Shown: positions 16,379 through 26,577, counted from the stretch's first letter. The stretch is DNA of 38,890 nt from Chromatiaceae bacterium (GCA_026984455.1 JALSSC010000063.1:1-38890), one strand, 5' to 3'. Program-made: numbers and translations. Notes: generated by a model not told the origin, from the letters alone.

Positions 16379-17082
16379 CGATCCCGCTCCCGGGCGGGGG
16401 TGCCCGGGGGGGCCAGGCTGAGGCCGGTGGTGTCGATGTGGGGCGGCTCGGGCGACACCGCCGGGGCGAGCGGGGCGTCGCCGCTGTCGAGCCTCAGACC
16501 GCCGATGTCGATGGCCGGGGGGGGTGGGGGCGGACTGGGGTCGAGGGGGGTGTCGTCTTCCGCCGCCACACTCAGTCCGGAGAGGTCCAGGGCCGGCGGT
16601 GGCGGTGCGGGGGGGGGATCCAGCGGCGCCTGTGGGGCGAGGCCGAGGGCGGAGGTGTCGATGGCGGGTGGCCGCGGCGGCGGGCTGGGATCGAGGGGGG
16701 TCTTGGGGTCGAGGTCGAGATGCAGCCTGGAGGTGTCGATCTCCACCGGCGCCGGGGCCGGGGACGACACCAGGGGGCGGCCGTCGGCGGGGGCCAGGCT
16801 CAGGGCCCCTCCCTCGGCGGCCGCGGGCTGGGGCGGGACCGGGGGGTCGCTACTGGGGCGGATGTCCACCAGGGCGCCGGCGGTGCGGAAGGCGAGCCGG
16901 TATCTGCTCGCGGTGTCCAGGTCCACGCCCCGCTTGATCGTCACCGGGCGTCCGCTGAACAGGCGCTCCAGGTGTCTGTCGTCCAGCTTGAAGCGGGCGG
17001 CCAGGGCGGCCCGCACCCGGGCGGGGTCGGCGTCCTCCAGGAGCCGGGCGGAGAAGATGATGTCGAAGCGTTCCCGGGCCAT
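16375..17082 (-). CDS. Repeat protein: folded N-terminal domain plus five Pro-rich IDTSGL-type repeats
   Basis: 235 residues. The first 77 look folded (FDIIFSARLLEDADPARVRAAL, then LFSGRPVTIKRGVD and YRLAFRTAGALVDIR). They are reminiscent of a small alpha/beta domain found in various gammaproteobacterial proteins. The remainder consists of five imperfect units of about 22-28 residues, each opening with IDTSxLxL or a variant (ALDLSGLSV, AIDIGGLRL, HIDTTGLSL) and ending in PLDP plus a polyproline run. It has no signal peptide or membrane span, so it is probably cytoplasmic. It begins 2 bases after the der stop and overlaps the oxidoreductase gene. Function unknown. Confidence 0.7.
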   Translation of the reverse strand: MARERFDIIFSARLLEDADPARVRAALAARFKLDDRHLERLFSGRPVTIKRGVDLDTASRYRLAFRTAGALVDIRPSSDPPVPPQPAAAEGGALSLAPADGRPLVSSPAPAPVEIDTSRLHLDLDPKTPLDPSPPPRPPAIDTSALGLAPQAPLDPPPAPPPPALDLSGLSVAAEDDTPLDPSPPPPPPAIDIGGLRLDSGDAPLAPAVSPEPPHIDTTGLSLAPPGTPARERDR

Positions 17083-17084
17083 GG

Positions 17085-18479
17085 TCAGCGGCGTTTCCGG
17101 ACGTGTTCGAGCAGGCGCCTGCGCTTGCGCGCCTGCCGGGGGGTGAGGCGGTTCCTGCGGCCCTCGTAGGGATTCTCGCCGGTGCGCAGTTCGATCCGCA
17201 AGGGGGTGCCCTGGAGGTGCAGGGCCTGGCGGAAGCGGTTGACCAGATAGCGGCGGTAGGCGGCGGGCAGGGCCTGGGTCTGGTTGCCGTGGATCACGAT
17301 CACCGGCGGGTTGCGTCCGCCCTGATGGGCGTATCGCAGCTTGATGCGGCGACCGCGCACCAGGGGTGGGGCGTGTTCGCTCACGGCCTGTTCCAGGATG
17401 CGGGTGAGTTCGGGCGTCGGCAGGTCACGATGGGCGGCCTCCCGGGCGGCGTCCACGGCCCCCAGGAGCCGGCCCACGCCGGTCCCGTGGAGGGCCGAGA
17501 TGTAGTACCAGCGGGCGAAGTCGAGAAACCCCAGGCGGCGTTCCAACTCGCCGCGCAGGCGGCGTTTGTGCCCGGCGTCCAGGCCGTCCCACTTGTTCAC
17601 CGCCACCACCAGGGCGCGCCCGCTGTCGATGATGTGGCCGGCGAGGGTGGCATCCTGCTCGCCGGGCCCCTGCCGGGCGTCGAGCATGAGGATCACCACC
17701 TGGGCCTGTTCGATGGCCTGGAGGGTCTTGATGACGCTGAACTTCTCCACCAGATCGCGGATGCGGGCGCGGCGCCGCACCCCGGCGGTATCGATCAGGG
17801 TGTAGGCGTGTCCGTCGCGCTCGAAGGGGATGAACAGGCTGTCGCGGGTGGTGCCAGGCTGGTCGAAGGTCACCACCCGTTCCTCGCCGAGGAGGCGGTT
17901 GACGAGGGTGGACTTGCCGACGTTGGGACGGCCCACCACGGCCACCCGGGTGCCCGGACGGGCCTCCTCGGGGATCTCTTCGGAAGGGGGCATGCGGGCG
18001 AGCACCCGCTCCACGAGCCCGTGCACGCCCCGCCCCTGGGTGGCGGCGATGGCCGCCGGCACGCCCAGGCCGAGGGCATGGAACTCGCCCGCGGCGATCA
18101 GGGGGTCGAGCCCGTCCACCTTGTTCACCACCAGGGTGACGGGTTTGCCGGTGCGGCGCAGTTCGTCGGCGATGTCCTGATCCACCGGTTGCAGGCCCTG
18201 ACGGGCATCCACCATGAACAGTAACTGGTCGGCCTCGGCGATGGCGGCGCGGACCTGGCGCGCCATCAGGTCCTCCACCCCGGTATCGCGTTCGCCGAGG
18301 CCGCCGGTGTCCACCACCACGTAGGGGCGGTCGCCCAGCCGGCCGAGGCCGTACTGGCGGTCGCGGGTCAGTCCCGGGCGGTCCGCCACCAGGGCGTCGC
18401 GGGTGCGGGTGAGGCGGTTGAAGAGGGTGGATTTGCCGACGTTGGGGCGGCCCACCAGGGCGATCACCGGGAGGGACAT
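17085..18479 (-). CDS. der: Ribosome assembly GTPase Der (EngA)
   Basis: Double GTPase of 464 residues needed for 50S subunit maturation. Two G domains follow each other. Each has a P-loop GRPNVGKS (10-17 and about 182-189) and a switch region ([18 protein letters not shown]). Each also has DTGG or DTAG and an NKVD or NKWD guanine-specificity motif. A KH-like C-terminal domain has the basic tail [15 protein letters not shown] chose ATG 18479 ([10 protein letters not shown]) because AAGAGG lies about 9 bases upstream. A more distant in-frame ATG at 18506 is less likely. It follows bamB by about 45 bases, the usual order in gammaproteobacteria. Confidence 0.96.
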   Translation of the reverse strand: MSLPVIALVGRPNVGKSTLFNRLTRTRDALVADRPGLTRDRQYGLGRLGDRPYVVVDTGGLGERDTGVEDLMARQVRAAIAEADQLLFMVDARQGLQPVDQDIADELRRTGKPVTLVVNKVDGLDPLIAAGEFHALGLGVPAAIAATQGRGVHGLVERVLARMPPSEEIPEEARPGTRVAVVGRPNVGKSTLVNRLLGEERVVTFDQPGTTRDSLFIPFERDGHAYTLIDTAGVRRRARIRDLVEKFSVIKTLQAIEQAQVVILMLDARQGPGEQDATLAGHIIDSGRALVVAVNKWDGLDAGHKRRLRGELERRLGFLDFARWYYISALHGTGVGRLLGAVDAAREAAHRDLPTPELTRILEQAVSEHAPPLVRGRRIKLRYAHQGGRNPPVIVIHGNQTQALPAAYRRYLVNRFRQALHLQGTPLRIELRTGENPYEGRRNRLTPRQARKRRRLLEHVRKRR

Positions 18480-18524
18480 GCTCAGCCTCTTCCCGTGCCG
18501 TCCCATGGGCGGTGGGTGGCGCGC

Positions 18525-19736
18525 CTATTCATCCTCTTCGTCCTCCCCGCGTGCCCCGTCCTCCGCAAAGGCCGCCAGGGTGCCGTCCGCGGCGAATACG
18601 TAGGCGACGTCGTCCAGGACCAGGGGGGTGGCGCGGATGGGCGCGTCGCTCACCCGCGCGCGGGCCAGGAGGTGGCCGTCCTCCAGGCTCAGCCAGTGCA
18701 CCCAGCCCTCGAAGTCGCCCACGAGGAGGGCCTCGCCCTGGACCGCGGGACCGCTCAGGCGGCGATTGAGGAGCTTGTCCTGGCGCCACATGGTGGCGCC
18801 GTCCTCGGGGTCGATGGCCCACACCTGGCTGTCGGCCGCGGTGACGTACAGTTGATGCCAGTCGCGCGCCAGGCCGGCATAGCCCGAGAGTTCGCGGCGC
18901 CACAGGACCTCGCCGCTGTCCAGGTCCACCGCCGCCAGGTGACCCTGGTAGGCCATGGCATAGACCTGGCCCTCGTAGACCACGGGATCGGCATCCACGT
19001 CGTTGACCCGGTCCAGCTCGGAGCGCCCGGCGGGGGGGGTGATCTCGGCCTCCCATTGGACGTCGCCGGTGGCGACGGCGAGGTTCACCAGCCTGCCGTG
19101 GGCGAGGCCCACCAGGCAGTTGCCGTCCACGATCACCGGGGAACTGGAGCCACGCAGGGTCAGGGCGGGTTCGGGGCGGTCGAAGACCCACCGCCGGGAA
19201 CCGTCCGCCGCATCGAGGCCGAACACACGGCCGTCGCTGGTGTGCACCACCACGACGCCATCGCCCACGGCCGGGGTGGAGAGCACCTCCGCGCTGACCC
19301 GGGTGCGCCAGCGTTCCTCGCCCTCGCCGGCGTCGAGGGCGATCACCCAGGCCTCGCTGCTGCCCACCAGGACGAGGCCCTCGCCGGCCCCGGGGCCGCC
19401 GGACAGGGGCAGATCCAGGTGTCGCTCCCAGAGCTTGGCTCCCTCCAGGGAGAAGGCCGTGACCCGGCCGTCGCGGGCGGCGCTGAACAGGCGGTCGTCG
19501 AGGTGGCCGAGGGCCAGGGCGAGGACCTCGTCGCCGCTGCCCTCGCCGCTGTCGGCTCGCCAGCGTTCGCTGACCGCCAGGGTCGGGGTCAGCTCCGTCA
19601 GTTCGGCCGGGGGCTCGAGGTCCTCGGCGCCGCCGAGCCAGTCCAGGGGATTCAGGGAACCGCAGCCGGCGAGCAGGACGCTCGACAGCAGGGCGGCGAG
19701 TATACCCCTCGGTGTCTGTCTGCCACGCCCTGCCAT
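18525..19736 (-). CDS. bamB: Outer membrane protein assembly factor BamB
   Basis: A 403-residue lipoprotein of the BAM complex, which inserts beta-barrel proteins into the outer membrane. The signal peptide ends in a lipobox LLAGC with the lipidated cysteine at residue 25. The rest is an eight-bladed beta-propeller of PQQ-like repeats: GDEVLALALGHLDDRLFSA, WVIALDAGEGEERWRT, VFGLDAADGSRRWVF, LAAVDLDSGEVLWRREL, VWAIDPEDGATMW and others. A very acidic tail (EDGARGEDEEDE) is unusual. ATG 19736 shares a base with the preceding stop (TGATG), so it is translationally coupled to the upstream gene. Confidence 0.93.
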   Translation of the reverse strand: MAGRGRQTPRGILAALLSSVLLAGCGSLNPLDWLGGAEDLEPPAELTELTPTLAVSERWRADSGEGSGDEVLALALGHLDDRLFSAARDGRVTAFSLEGAKLWERHLDLPLSGGPGAGEGLVLVGSSEAWVIALDAGEGEERWRTRVSAEVLSTPAVGDGVVVVHTSDGRVFGLDAADGSRRWVFDRPEPALTLRGSSSPVIVDGNCLVGLAHGRLVNLAVATGDVQWEAEITPPAGRSELDRVNDVDADPVVYEGQVYAMAYQGHLAAVDLDSGEVLWRRELSGYAGLARDWHQLYVTAADSQVWAIDPEDGATMWRQDKLLNRRLSGPAVQGEALLVGDFEGWVHWLSLEDGHLLARARVSDAPIRATPLVLDDVAYVFAADGTLAAFAEDGARGEDEEDE

Positions 19737-20356
19737 CAGGTCGCCGGGAGGTCGTTGAGCTTCAGGCGCACCAGATCGGCATTGCCCACGCCCTTGTCGA
19801 GGGCGCTCTGGTAGGCCCTGCGCGCGGCCGCGGTGTCACCCTTGGCCAGGGCGATGTCCCCCTTCACCAGGGCGGCCTCGGCGGCGAAGGCCTTGGGAAC
19901 GGGGTAGGTGGACAACAGGCTCGCAGCACCGTCGGCATCTCCCTCAGCCTGGAACAGGCGGGCCAGGCGCAATACGGCGACGGCCCGGATGCTGCGGTCC
20001 GGAGCGCTCTCGATGGCCGCTCGCAGGGCCTTTTCGGCGGCCTTGGGATGCTTCTCAGTCAGGGCGACCCGGGCTTGCATCAGGCGGGCGAAGGTGGGGT
20101 AGGGGGTGCCGTCGTATTCGAGAACGAGGTGGTCGGCGAGGGTGCTCACGGCCTTGGGGTCCTGGCGGGCCGCGGCCAACACCAGCTTGTCGAACTCATT
20201 GGAGGCCTGGCCGGCCACCCGGTCCTGGTGCTGCACCCAGGCGCGCCAGCCGAGCACGGCGCCCAGGCCGATGACGATCCCGGCGATGATGGACTTGCCA
20301 TTGTCTTTCCACCACTTCTTGAGTGCCTCTACCTGTTGCTCTTCGGTTTCGTACAT
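19736..20356 (-). CDS. yfgM: YfgM-like TPR protein, SecYEG-associated
   Basis: A 206-residue inner-membrane protein with one N-terminal anchor. The cytoplasmic start MYETEEQQVEALKKWWKDNGK precedes the span SIIAGIVIGLGAVLGW (about 22-37). The periplasmic part folds into TPR units such as AAEKALRAAI, AVLRLARLFQAEGDADGAASLL and VKGDIALAKGDTAAARRAYQSAL. YfgM joins SecYEG and periplasmic chaperones such as PpiD and helps hand over secreted proteins. Lying between hisS and bamB is its conserved place. The EEQQVEALKKWW start is a hallmark of the family. Confidence 0.9.
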   Translation of the reverse strand: MYETEEQQVEALKKWWKDNGKSIIAGIVIGLGAVLGWRAWVQHQDRVAGQASNEFDKLVLAAARQDPKAVSTLADHLVLEYDGTPYPTFARLMQARVALTEKHPKAAEKALRAAIESAPDRSIRAVAVLRLARLFQAEGDADGAASLLSTYPVPKAFAAEAALVKGDIALAKGDTAAARRAYQSALDKGVGNADLVRLKLNDLPAT

Positions 20357-20474
20357 GCTCCTCTGGACTCCTGATGATCATGGCGGCTCACGCCGGCCCC
20401 GATGGATGGTCGTGTATTGCATTGCCCAGGCAGGCGCCTCCCCTCCGTGCCCGCAGTGGCCTGGTCGGCGCCCT

Positions 20475-21749
20475 TCACCGCCCCAGGATGCGCTCGCGCA
20501 GCCATGCGGGCAGGTCCTCCAGGGGCACCTGGATCTGTTCGCCCTCGGCGCGCAGGGGCTTGAGGCCCGCGACCCCGCGCTCCAGTTCGTCCTCGCCCAG
20601 GATCAGGGCGTGCGCGGCGCCGCTACGGTCGGCCTTCTTGAACTGGCTCTTGAAGCCGCCGCCGCCGCAATGTACCTGCAACCTGAGGCCGGGCAGCCGG
20701 TCACGCAGGGACTCGGCGATCCTGGGGGCCTGCGCCTGGGCCGCCCCGCCCACCGCCACCAGATAGAGGTGGGGAGCGGCCGGGGGCGGCTCCAGGCCCT
20801 GTTCCCGGACCAGGGCCACCAGGCGTTCCAGGCCCAGGGCGAAACCCACCGCAGGGGTCGGGCGACCGCCGAGCTGGGCCACCAGGCCGTCGTAACGGCC
20901 GCCGGCGCAGACCGTGCCCTGGGCGCCGAGGCGGTCGGTGACCCATTCGAATACGGTGAGGCCGTAGTAGTCCAGGCCGCGCACCAGGCGGGGCTCGATG
21001 CGGTAGGAGACGCCGCAGGCATCGAGTCCCGCGCACAGGGCATCGAAGTGGGCCCGGGATTCCCCGCCCAGGTGATCCAGGAGGCGGGGCGCCCCACCGA
21101 GGATGTCCGCCAAGGCCGGGTTCTTGCTGTCGAGCACCCGCAGGGGGTTGCTGTGCAGGCGGCGGCGGCTGTCGGCGTCCAGGTCCGTCGCGTGGGCCTG
21201 GAGGTAGGCCACCAGGCGCTCCCGGTAGACGGCCCGTTCCTCGGCGCGGCCGAGGCTGTTCAACTGGAGTTCCAGGCCCTGGAGGCCCAGTTCGCGCCAC
21301 AGGCGCGCGCTCAGGAGTATGAGTTCCAGATCGATGTCCGGCCCGGGCAGGCCGAAGGCCTCCACCCCGAACTGGTGAAACTGGCGGTAACGGCCCTTCT
21401 GCGGGCGCTCGTGGCGGAACATGGGGCCCTGGTACCAGAGCCGCTGGGGGCGGTCGAGGAGGCCGTGCTCGATGCAGGCGCGCACGCAGCCCGCGGTCCC
21501 TTCGGGACGTAGGGTGAGACCGTCGCCGTTACGGTCCTGGAAGCTGTACATCTCCTTTTCGACGATATCGGTGACCTCGCCGATGGAGCGTTTGAAGAGA
21601 TCGGTCTGTTCCAGGATGGGCATCCGGATCTCGGCGTAGCCGTAACCCTCCATGAGGGCACGCAGGCGCGCCTCGATGTGCCCCCACACGGGGGTCTCGG
21701 AGGGCAGGATGTCGTGCATCCCGCGGATGGCGCGTGGGCGTGGGCTCAT
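20475..21749 (-). CDS. hisS: Histidyl-tRNA synthetase
   Basis: A class II aminoacyl-tRNA synthetase of 424 residues that charges tRNA-His. It shows the histidine-specific patterns [12 protein letters not shown] (motif 2 start), [21 protein letters not shown], the HisA-type [28 protein letters not shown] and motif 3 [11 protein letters not shown]. The C-terminal anticodon-binding domain follows, with [22 protein letters not shown]. The start ATG 21749 lies 4 bases after the rodZ stop. In most gammaproteobacteria ispG sits between these two genes; here nothing does. Confidence 0.97.
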   Translation of the reverse strand: MSPRPRAIRGMHDILPSETPVWGHIEARLRALMEGYGYAEIRMPILEQTDLFKRSIGEVTDIVEKEMYSFQDRNGDGLTLRPEGTAGCVRACIEHGLLDRPQRLWYQGPMFRHERPQKGRYRQFHQFGVEAFGLPGPDIDLELILLSARLWRELGLQGLELQLNSLGRAEERAVYRERLVAYLQAHATDLDADSRRRLHSNPLRVLDSKNPALADILGGAPRLLDHLGGESRAHFDALCAGLDACGVSYRIEPRLVRGLDYYGLTVFEWVTDRLGAQGTVCAGGRYDGLVAQLGGRPTPAVGFALGLERLVALVREQGLEPPPAAPHLYLVAVGGAAQAQAPRIAESLRDRLPGLRLQVHCGGGGFKSQFKKADRSGAAHALILGEDELERGVAGLKPLRAEGEQIQVPLEDLPAWLRERILGR

Positions 21750-21753
21750 GGGC

Positions 21754-22719
21754 TCAGTCCGGCTTGCCGGGGTCGAGGGTGAAGCGGGCGACGTTGCCGC
21801 GGGCGTGCGCGGCCAGGTCGAAGGGCTCGCCGTTCACCAGGATGCGCACCCCCTGGGTGTTGCCCAGGACGATACGGTAGGGCGGCTCGCCCCCCAGGGT
21901 ACGGGTCTCCCCGGCCTTGAGTTCCCCCAGCATCTTGAAACGGCCGCTGCGGTCGCGCACGTCCACCCAGCAGGGGGCGCTGAAGGTCATGACCACTTTC
22001 GGCGGGGCGTCCACCGTCCCGGCCGGGGTCTCGGCGGGCGGCGCAGGCACGGGCTCGGTGGCGGCTTCCGCCGGTACCGGCGCGGGAGTGGACGGGCTGT
22101 CTGCGGACCGCGGCGGAAGCGGTGGCGTTTCAGCGGCGGCGGGTGGCGCATACCCGGGGCCGGGTGGGGGGCCGAGCGGTGCGGAGACGGATGCCGCCGC
22201 TTCGCCGTCCGTCGAGGGCGTCGCGGGAGCCTCGTCCTCCGCCGTGCCGGCCTGGATGTCGGTCTCCGTGGGTGGGGGCGTGGCCACCAGGAGGGCGCCC
22301 ATGCGCATCTGCCACCAGTAACCCAGCAGGGCGAGCAGGACCAGGATCAGGAGCACACCGGGGATCCAGCGTCCCCAACGGCGCCGGCTCATGGGCAGGC
22401 CGGTGGCGGGCGCCACCATGGGCGGGTGTTCGGGCTCGCGCGGCTCGCTCTGGGCATAGGCGGCGAGGATGCGTTCCGGATCCAGGCCGAGCAGGCGCGC
22501 ATAGTTGCGCAGGTAGCCGCGGATGAACACCGGGCCGGGGAGGCGGGCATAGGCGTCCTCCTCCAAGGCCTGGACCATGGGCTGGCTCAGGTGCAGTTGG
22601 GCCGCCACCTGCTCCAGGCTCAGCCCTTTGGCCTGGCGTTCGATGCGCAGGCGTTTGCCCGGGCTGTCGATACGGGCGTGCTCGACGCCCTCCTCACTGG
22701 TCGGGTCGCTGGGGATCAT
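21754..22719 (-). CDS. rodZ: Cytoskeletal protein RodZ
   Basis: A 321-residue bitopic membrane protein that links MreB filaments to the wall-building elongasome and sets rod shape. The cytoplasmic N-terminus is a helix-turn-helix domain ([37 protein letters not shown], then [14 protein letters not shown]). The RRRWGRW segment precedes the membrane span (about 118-136). A Pro/Ala-rich linker of about 100 residues leads to a beta-rich periplasmic domain ([30 protein letters not shown], then [12 protein letters not shown]), the family's RodZ_C domain. The first residues overlap the pilW stop by 4 bases. Confidence 0.92.
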   Translation of the reverse strand: MIPSDPTSEEGVEHARIDSPGKRLRIERQAKGLSLEQVAAQLHLSQPMVQALEEDAYARLPGPVFIRGYLRNYARLLGLDPERILAAYAQSEPREPEHPPMVAPATGLPMSRRRWGRWIPGVLLILVLLALLGYWWQMRMGALLVATPPPTETDIQAGTAEDEAPATPSTDGEAAASVSAPLGPPPGPGYAPPAAAETPPLPPRSADSPSTPAPVPAEAATEPVPAPPAETPAGTVDAPPKVVMTFSAPCWVDVRDRSGRFKMLGELKAGETRTLGGEPPYRIVLGNTQGVRILVNGEPFDLAAHARGNVARFTLDPGKPD

Positions 22720-23495
22720 CGCTTTCTGGTCAGTTCACGTGCCATCTGGACCTCGGGGGCGTCGGGATAACGCCGTTCCAGTTCCAGGCGGGTCTGGTAG
22801 AGGGTCCGGAGGTCGCCCAGGTGGTGGGCGGTCTGGATCTCCAGCCACAGGGTTTCAGGGGTGGGGGCGCTCACCTGGCGCAAGCGCGCCAGATAGTGGC
22901 GGGCGTCCAGGTAACGACCCTGGGCGAAGCTTACCCGGGCCATGCCCCACAACGCCAGAGGAAAACCCGGGTTCTTTTCCAGGGCGCGGCGCAGGTAGGC
23001 CTCGGCACGCTCCGGGCGGCCGGCCTGCTGGGCGCAGATGCCGGCATTGGTCAGGGCCACCCAGGGGGTGGCGTAGAGGGGGTCTTCCAGGGCCTTGCGG
23101 AACTCCGCGTCGGCCTTGTCGTACTGCCCCTGTTGATAGAAGAAATTACCCCTGGCGTTGCGGGTGTAGGGGTCCCTGGGCGCCAGCCTCACCGCCTCGG
23201 CGAATTCGGCCTCGGCCTTGGCGTTCTCGCCCAGTGTCTGATAGAGCAGCGCCAGCCCCCGGTGTATCTTGGGATTGTCCGGATCGACACGCAGGCCCCG
23301 CAGGAGCTTGCGCAGGGCGACCTTGTAACGGCCCTCGCGCATGTAGGCCTCGCCCAGCGCCACGTAGATGTCGCCCGGGCGGTCGCCCGGCATCTCGATC
23401 TCCTCCGCCTCTGGACTGTTCGGCAGGGTCTGACAGGCGGCGAGGCCCAGGAGGACGAGCAGTCCCCCGAGGCAGCGGATCCAGGCGCGGTTCAT
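22716..23495 (-). CDS. pilW: Type IV pilus biogenesis/stability lipoprotein PilW (PilF)
   Basis: A 259-residue outer-membrane lipoprotein needed to assemble or stabilise the PilQ secretin. The signal peptide ends in LGLAAC, with the lipidated cysteine near residue 21. It carries about six TPR units, among them [54 protein letters not shown] and [26 protein letters not shown]. The length and the place between rlmN and rodZ are typical. ATG 23495 overlaps the rlmN stop (ATGA). It implies that type IV pilus genes exist elsewhere in the genome. Confidence 0.9.
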   Translation of the reverse strand: MNRAWIRCLGGLLVLLGLAACQTLPNSPEAEEIEMPGDRPGDIYVALGEAYMREGRYKVALRKLLRGLRVDPDNPKIHRGLALLYQTLGENAKAEAEFAEAVRLAPRDPYTRNARGNFFYQQGQYDKADAEFRKALEDPLYATPWVALTNAGICAQQAGRPERAEAYLRRALEKNPGFPLALWGMARVSFAQGRYLDARHYLARLRQVSAPTPETLWLEIQTAHHLGDLRTLYQTRLELERRYPDAPEVQMARELTRKR

Positions 23496-24574
23496 GGGGC
23501 GGCGGTCAGGGATGGGACAGCGATGCGGCGCCGGCTGCGGTCCTGCACCCGGCCCACCAGTTGCCCGCAGGCGGCGTCGATGTCGTCGCCGCGGGTCTTG
23601 CGCGTCACCGCCAGGATGCCGGCGCCCAGGAGGATCTCGCGGAAACGGTCGATGCGGGCCTGGGGCGTGCAGCGGTACGGCGCCCCGGGGAAGGGGTTGA
23701 AAGGGATCAGGTTGACCTTCGAGGGCAGGGTCCGCAACAGGCGCGCCAGGCGACGGGCCTGGGCCTCGCTGTCGTTGACCCCGTCCAGCATCACGTATTC
23801 GAAGGTGACCTTGCGCCGCCGGTCGCCGGCGATGAAGTCGCGGCAGGCCCGTAACAACTCCTGGATCGGGTACTTGCGGTTGATGGGCACCAGTTGGTCG
23901 CGCAGGGCGTCGTCCGGGGCGTGCAGGGAGACCGCCAGGCTCACGTCGCTGTGTTCGCGCAGGCGGTAGAGGGCCGGGACGATGCCCGAGGTGCTCACCG
24001 TGACGCGGAACTTGGACAGACCGTAGGCGAGGTCGTCCTGGATGATGTCCAGGGCCGTGAGGACATTGTCGAGGTTGGCCAGGGGCTCGCCCATGCCCAT
24101 GAGGACGACGTTGGTGAGGGGCCGCTCCCCCAGGTGACGCCTGGCGATCCACACCTGGCCGACGATCTCGGCCGCGCTCAGGTTGCGGTTGAAGCCCTGG
24201 CGGGCGGTGGCGCAGAAGCGGCAATCCAGGGCGCAGCCCACCTGGGAGGAGACGCACAGGGTGGTGCGCCCGTCGTCGGGGATGAGCACCGTCTCCACCC
24301 GCTGCCCGCAGTCGAGGTCCATCAGCCACTTGGAGGTGCCGTCGCGCGAGATCTGCCGGCTCGACACCTCGGGCGGGCGCACCTCCGCCTCTGCGGCGAG
24401 GCGGGCCCGCAAGGCCTTGGCCAGGTCGGTCATGGCCGCGAAATCGGTGACCCCGTGTTTGTGGATCCACTTCAGGACTTGGCGGCCGTGAAAGGGCTTG
24501 CGCCCCAGGGACTGGAGCCAGACCTCCATGGCCGTGCGGGTCAACCCCAGCAGGTTGATGCGGGCATCGCTCAT
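23492..24574 (-). CDS. rlmN: Dual-specificity rRNA/tRNA (adenine-C2) methyltransferase RlmN
   Basis: A radical-SAM enzyme of 360 residues that methylates C2 of A2503 in 23S rRNA and A37 in several tRNAs. The [4Fe-4S] site is [19 protein letters not shown] with the CxxxCxxC pattern. The AVSLHAPDD segment, the [10 protein letters not shown] region and the late catalytic cysteine in DIDAACGQL are also present. Start ATG 24574 shares bases with the ndk stop (TGATGA), so ndk, rlmN, pilW and rodZ are stacked without gaps. The loop segment FDRF..PNKVN..NPFPGA region is family-like. Confidence 0.95.
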   Translation of the reverse strand: MSDARINLLGLTRTAMEVWLQSLGRKPFHGRQVLKWIHKHGVTDFAAMTDLAKALRARLAAEAEVRPPEVSSRQISRDGTSKWLMDLDCGQRVETVLIPDDGRTTLCVSSQVGCALDCRFCATARQGFNRNLSAAEIVGQVWIARRHLGERPLTNVVLMGMGEPLANLDNVLTALDIIQDDLAYGLSKFRVTVSTSGIVPALYRLREHSDVSLAVSLHAPDDALRDQLVPINRKYPIQELLRACRDFIAGDRRRKVTFEYVMLDGVNDSEAQARRLARLLRTLPSKVNLIPFNPFPGAPYRCTPQARIDRFREILLGAGILAVTRKTRGDDIDAACGQLVGRVQDRSRRRIAVPSLTAAP

Positions 24575-25005
24575 CAACGGGTACGCGGGCAGATCTCCAG
24601 ATCGGAGAAGAAGAAGGCGATCTCGGCGCGGGCGGTATCGGGCCCGTCGGAGCCATGCACGGCGTTCTCGTCCACGGTCTCGGCGAAGTCGGCGCGGATG
24701 GTGCCCGGGGCGGCCTCCTGGGGGTTGGTGGCGCCCATGATCTCCCGGTTGCGGGCGATGGCGTTCTCGCCTTCGAGGACCTGGACCATGACCGGACCGG
24801 AGACCATGAAATCCACCAAGTCCTTGTAGAAAGGGCGCTCCTTGTGTACGGCGTAGAATTGGCCGGCCTGCCCGGGACTCAGATGCAGCATCTTGGCGGC
24901 GATGATGCGCAGGCCGCCCTGCTCGAAGCGGCGATAGATCTCGCCGATGAGGTTCTTGGCCACGGCGTCTGGTTTGATGATGGAAAGGGTGCGTTCGGTC
25001 GCCAT
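24574..25005 (-). CDS. ndk: Nucleoside diphosphate kinase
   Basis: A 143-residue enzyme that moves the gamma phosphate from ATP to other nucleoside diphosphates through a phosphohistidine. The start [18 protein letters not shown] is diagnostic, and the active-site histidine lies in [20 protein letters not shown] (the usual NxxHGSDS motif). ATG 25005 is chosen for length and because AGGAG lies about 7 bases upstream; the frame is open a little further. It is the first gene of a long - strand run down to 15182. Confidence 0.97.
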   Translation of the reverse strand: MATERTLSIIKPDAVAKNLIGEIYRRFEQGGLRIIAAKMLHLSPGQAGQFYAVHKERPFYKDLVDFMVSGPVMVQVLEGENAIARNREIMGATNPQEAAPGTIRADFAETVDENAVHGSDGPDTARAEIAFFFSDLEICPRTR

Positions 25006-25189
25006 TGGGAACTCCTGTCTGGGGACACCCCCCACCGTAGTAGGGAATGAAGTCTGAAGGTAACGGAGATAAACAGGAAATACTACTGATTGATGCCCCC
25101 GGGGGCAAACCAGGACGCCGGTTTGCAGGCAGGGTCAGGCTTGTGGCGCCGGTGCCGCCCCCGTGCGGCGGGGGCCACGGCCGAGGGCA

Positions 25190-26515
25190 TTACCCCGATG
25201 GCCGGCCGCTGTTCCCCCGCCTGCTCGCATTCCCCACCAGAAAGTCCTGCGCCAGCGCCCGGTAGATGGGCTGATGGCAGACCATCCGTGAGGCCGCCTC
25301 GGCCATCAGGGCGGTGGCCATCAGGGGCAGCAGCAGGCGCTGGTCGTCGGTCATCTCCATGACGATGATCACCGCGGTGACAGGGGTCTGCACCACGCCG
25401 GTGAAATAGCCCACCATGCCCAGCAGGCCGATGGCCACCATGGGGGTGGTGGGGAACAGGGCGCTCAGGCTGTAGCCGATGCCCGCCCCCACCGAGAGGC
25501 TGGGGGCGAAGATCCCGCCGGGGATGCCGCTGAGATAGGAGAACAGGGTGGCCAGCAGCTTCATCGGGGCATACAGGGGCGCGGCCTCTGTGGTGCCCTG
25601 CAATACTCCGCGCGCGGCCTCGTAACCGCTGCCCCAGGTGGCGCCGCCGGCGGCAAGGCCGATCAGGGCCACCGCCAGGCCGCAGGCGCCGGCGACGAGG
25701 TAGGGATGACTGTTGCGGAAGGGCTTGAGGCGGCGTCCGCCCCGGATCAACAGGGTCGAAAAGAGCCCCCCCAGGAGGCCTCCCACGACCCCGCAGGCGA
25801 GCACCGCGCCCAGGGCCTGGAGGGGCTCCATCGCCACCCCGTAGCTGCCGAAATAGGTGTAGTTCCCCTGGATGGTCAGGGCCGTCATGCCCGCCAGGAT
25901 CACCGCGATCATCAGGCTGCCGGTGATGCGGTCCTCGTAGGTGCGGGCCATCTCTTCGATAGCGAACATCACCCCCGCCAGGGGGGTGTTGAAGGCCGCG
26001 GCGAGTCCCGCCGCGCCGCCGGCCAGAATGAGGCCCTTGCGGACATGATGGATGGGAAAGTTCGCCAAGCCGCGCAGGGAATACATGATGGACGCGGCGA
26101 TATGCACCGTGGGCCCCTCGCGTCCTATGGAGGCGCCGCAGAGCAGGCCCAGGACGATGGCGATGCCCTTGCCCACGGCGATGCGCAGGGACAGCACGGC
26201 CCGACGGTTCGCGTGTTCGGCCAGTTGCAGGGCGGCGATGGCCTGGGGGATGCCGCTGCCCTCGCCGCCGGGGAACAGCCGGCGGGTGGCCCAGGTGATG
26301 GCCACCAGGCCCAGGGGGGTGAGGATCAAGGGGAGTCCGGGCAGGGCCTTCACCCAGAGGTGAAAGCGGGCGTCCGCCCAGGACGAGGCCAGGGCCAGGG
26401 CGGAGGCCGCGAGGCCCACCAGGGCGGCACCGATCCAGAAGGCGATGCGGGTACGCCAGACGGAGAGGGAGCCGGCCTGACGGACCACCCGTTTGAGATG
26501 ACGGCGATGGGGCAT
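25190..26515 (-). CDS. ClC-family chloride/proton antiporter
   Basis: A 441-residue polytopic membrane protein. The anion-filter motifs are GSGIP (86-90), GREGP (131-135, gating glutamate) and GGIFAPSLS (about 340). PIYRALAQ near the C-terminus supplies the filter tyrosine. The EEM motif at about 187-189 includes the proton-pathway glutamate of E. coli ClcA, so exchange of chloride for protons, rather than a channel, is predicted. Such antiporters help in acid resistance. There is no CBS domain. GGAG lies about 6 bases before ATG 26515, and a short AT-rich TATATT box lies just upstream. Confidence 0.88.
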   Translation of the reverse strand: MPHRRHLKRVVRQAGSLSVWRTRIAFWIGAALVGLAASALALASSWADARFHLWVKALPGLPLILTPLGLVAITWATRRLFPGGEGSGIPQAIAALQLAEHANRRAVLSLRIAVGKGIAIVLGLLCGASIGREGPTVHIAASIMYSLRGLANFPIHHVRKGLILAGGAAGLAAAFNTPLAGVMFAIEEMARTYEDRITGSLMIAVILAGMTALTIQGNYTYFGSYGVAMEPLQALGAVLACGVVGGLLGGLFSTLLIRGGRRLKPFRNSHPYLVAGACGLAVALIGLAAGGATWGSGYEAARGVLQGTTEAAPLYAPMKLLATLFSYLSGIPGGIFAPSLSVGAGIGYSLSALFPTTPMVAIGLLGMVGYFTGVVQTPVTAVIIVMEMTDDQRLLLPLMATALMAEAASRMVCHQPIYRALAQDFLVGNASRRGNSGRPSG

Positions 26516-26553
26516 GGGCTGCTCCGGTGCGATGATCGGTCAATATACTCATC

Positions 26554-26577
26554 GTCGAGACAACGGTCGAGACAACG
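26554..26577. repeat. Tandem 12-base repeat in a divergent promoter region
   Basis: GTCGAGACAACG occurs twice with no gap. It lies about 40 bases before the ClC gene and about 200 bases before the divergent + strand gene, next to an AT-rich TATATT box (- strand) near 26533-26538. It could be a regulator-binding site, but no known consensus fits. Confidence 0.5.

Noticed and set aside
15077..17146. Long + strand open frame of 689 codons
   Set aside because: It lies opposite the protoporphyrinogen-oxidase-like and repeat-protein genes, and no family feature is visible in it.
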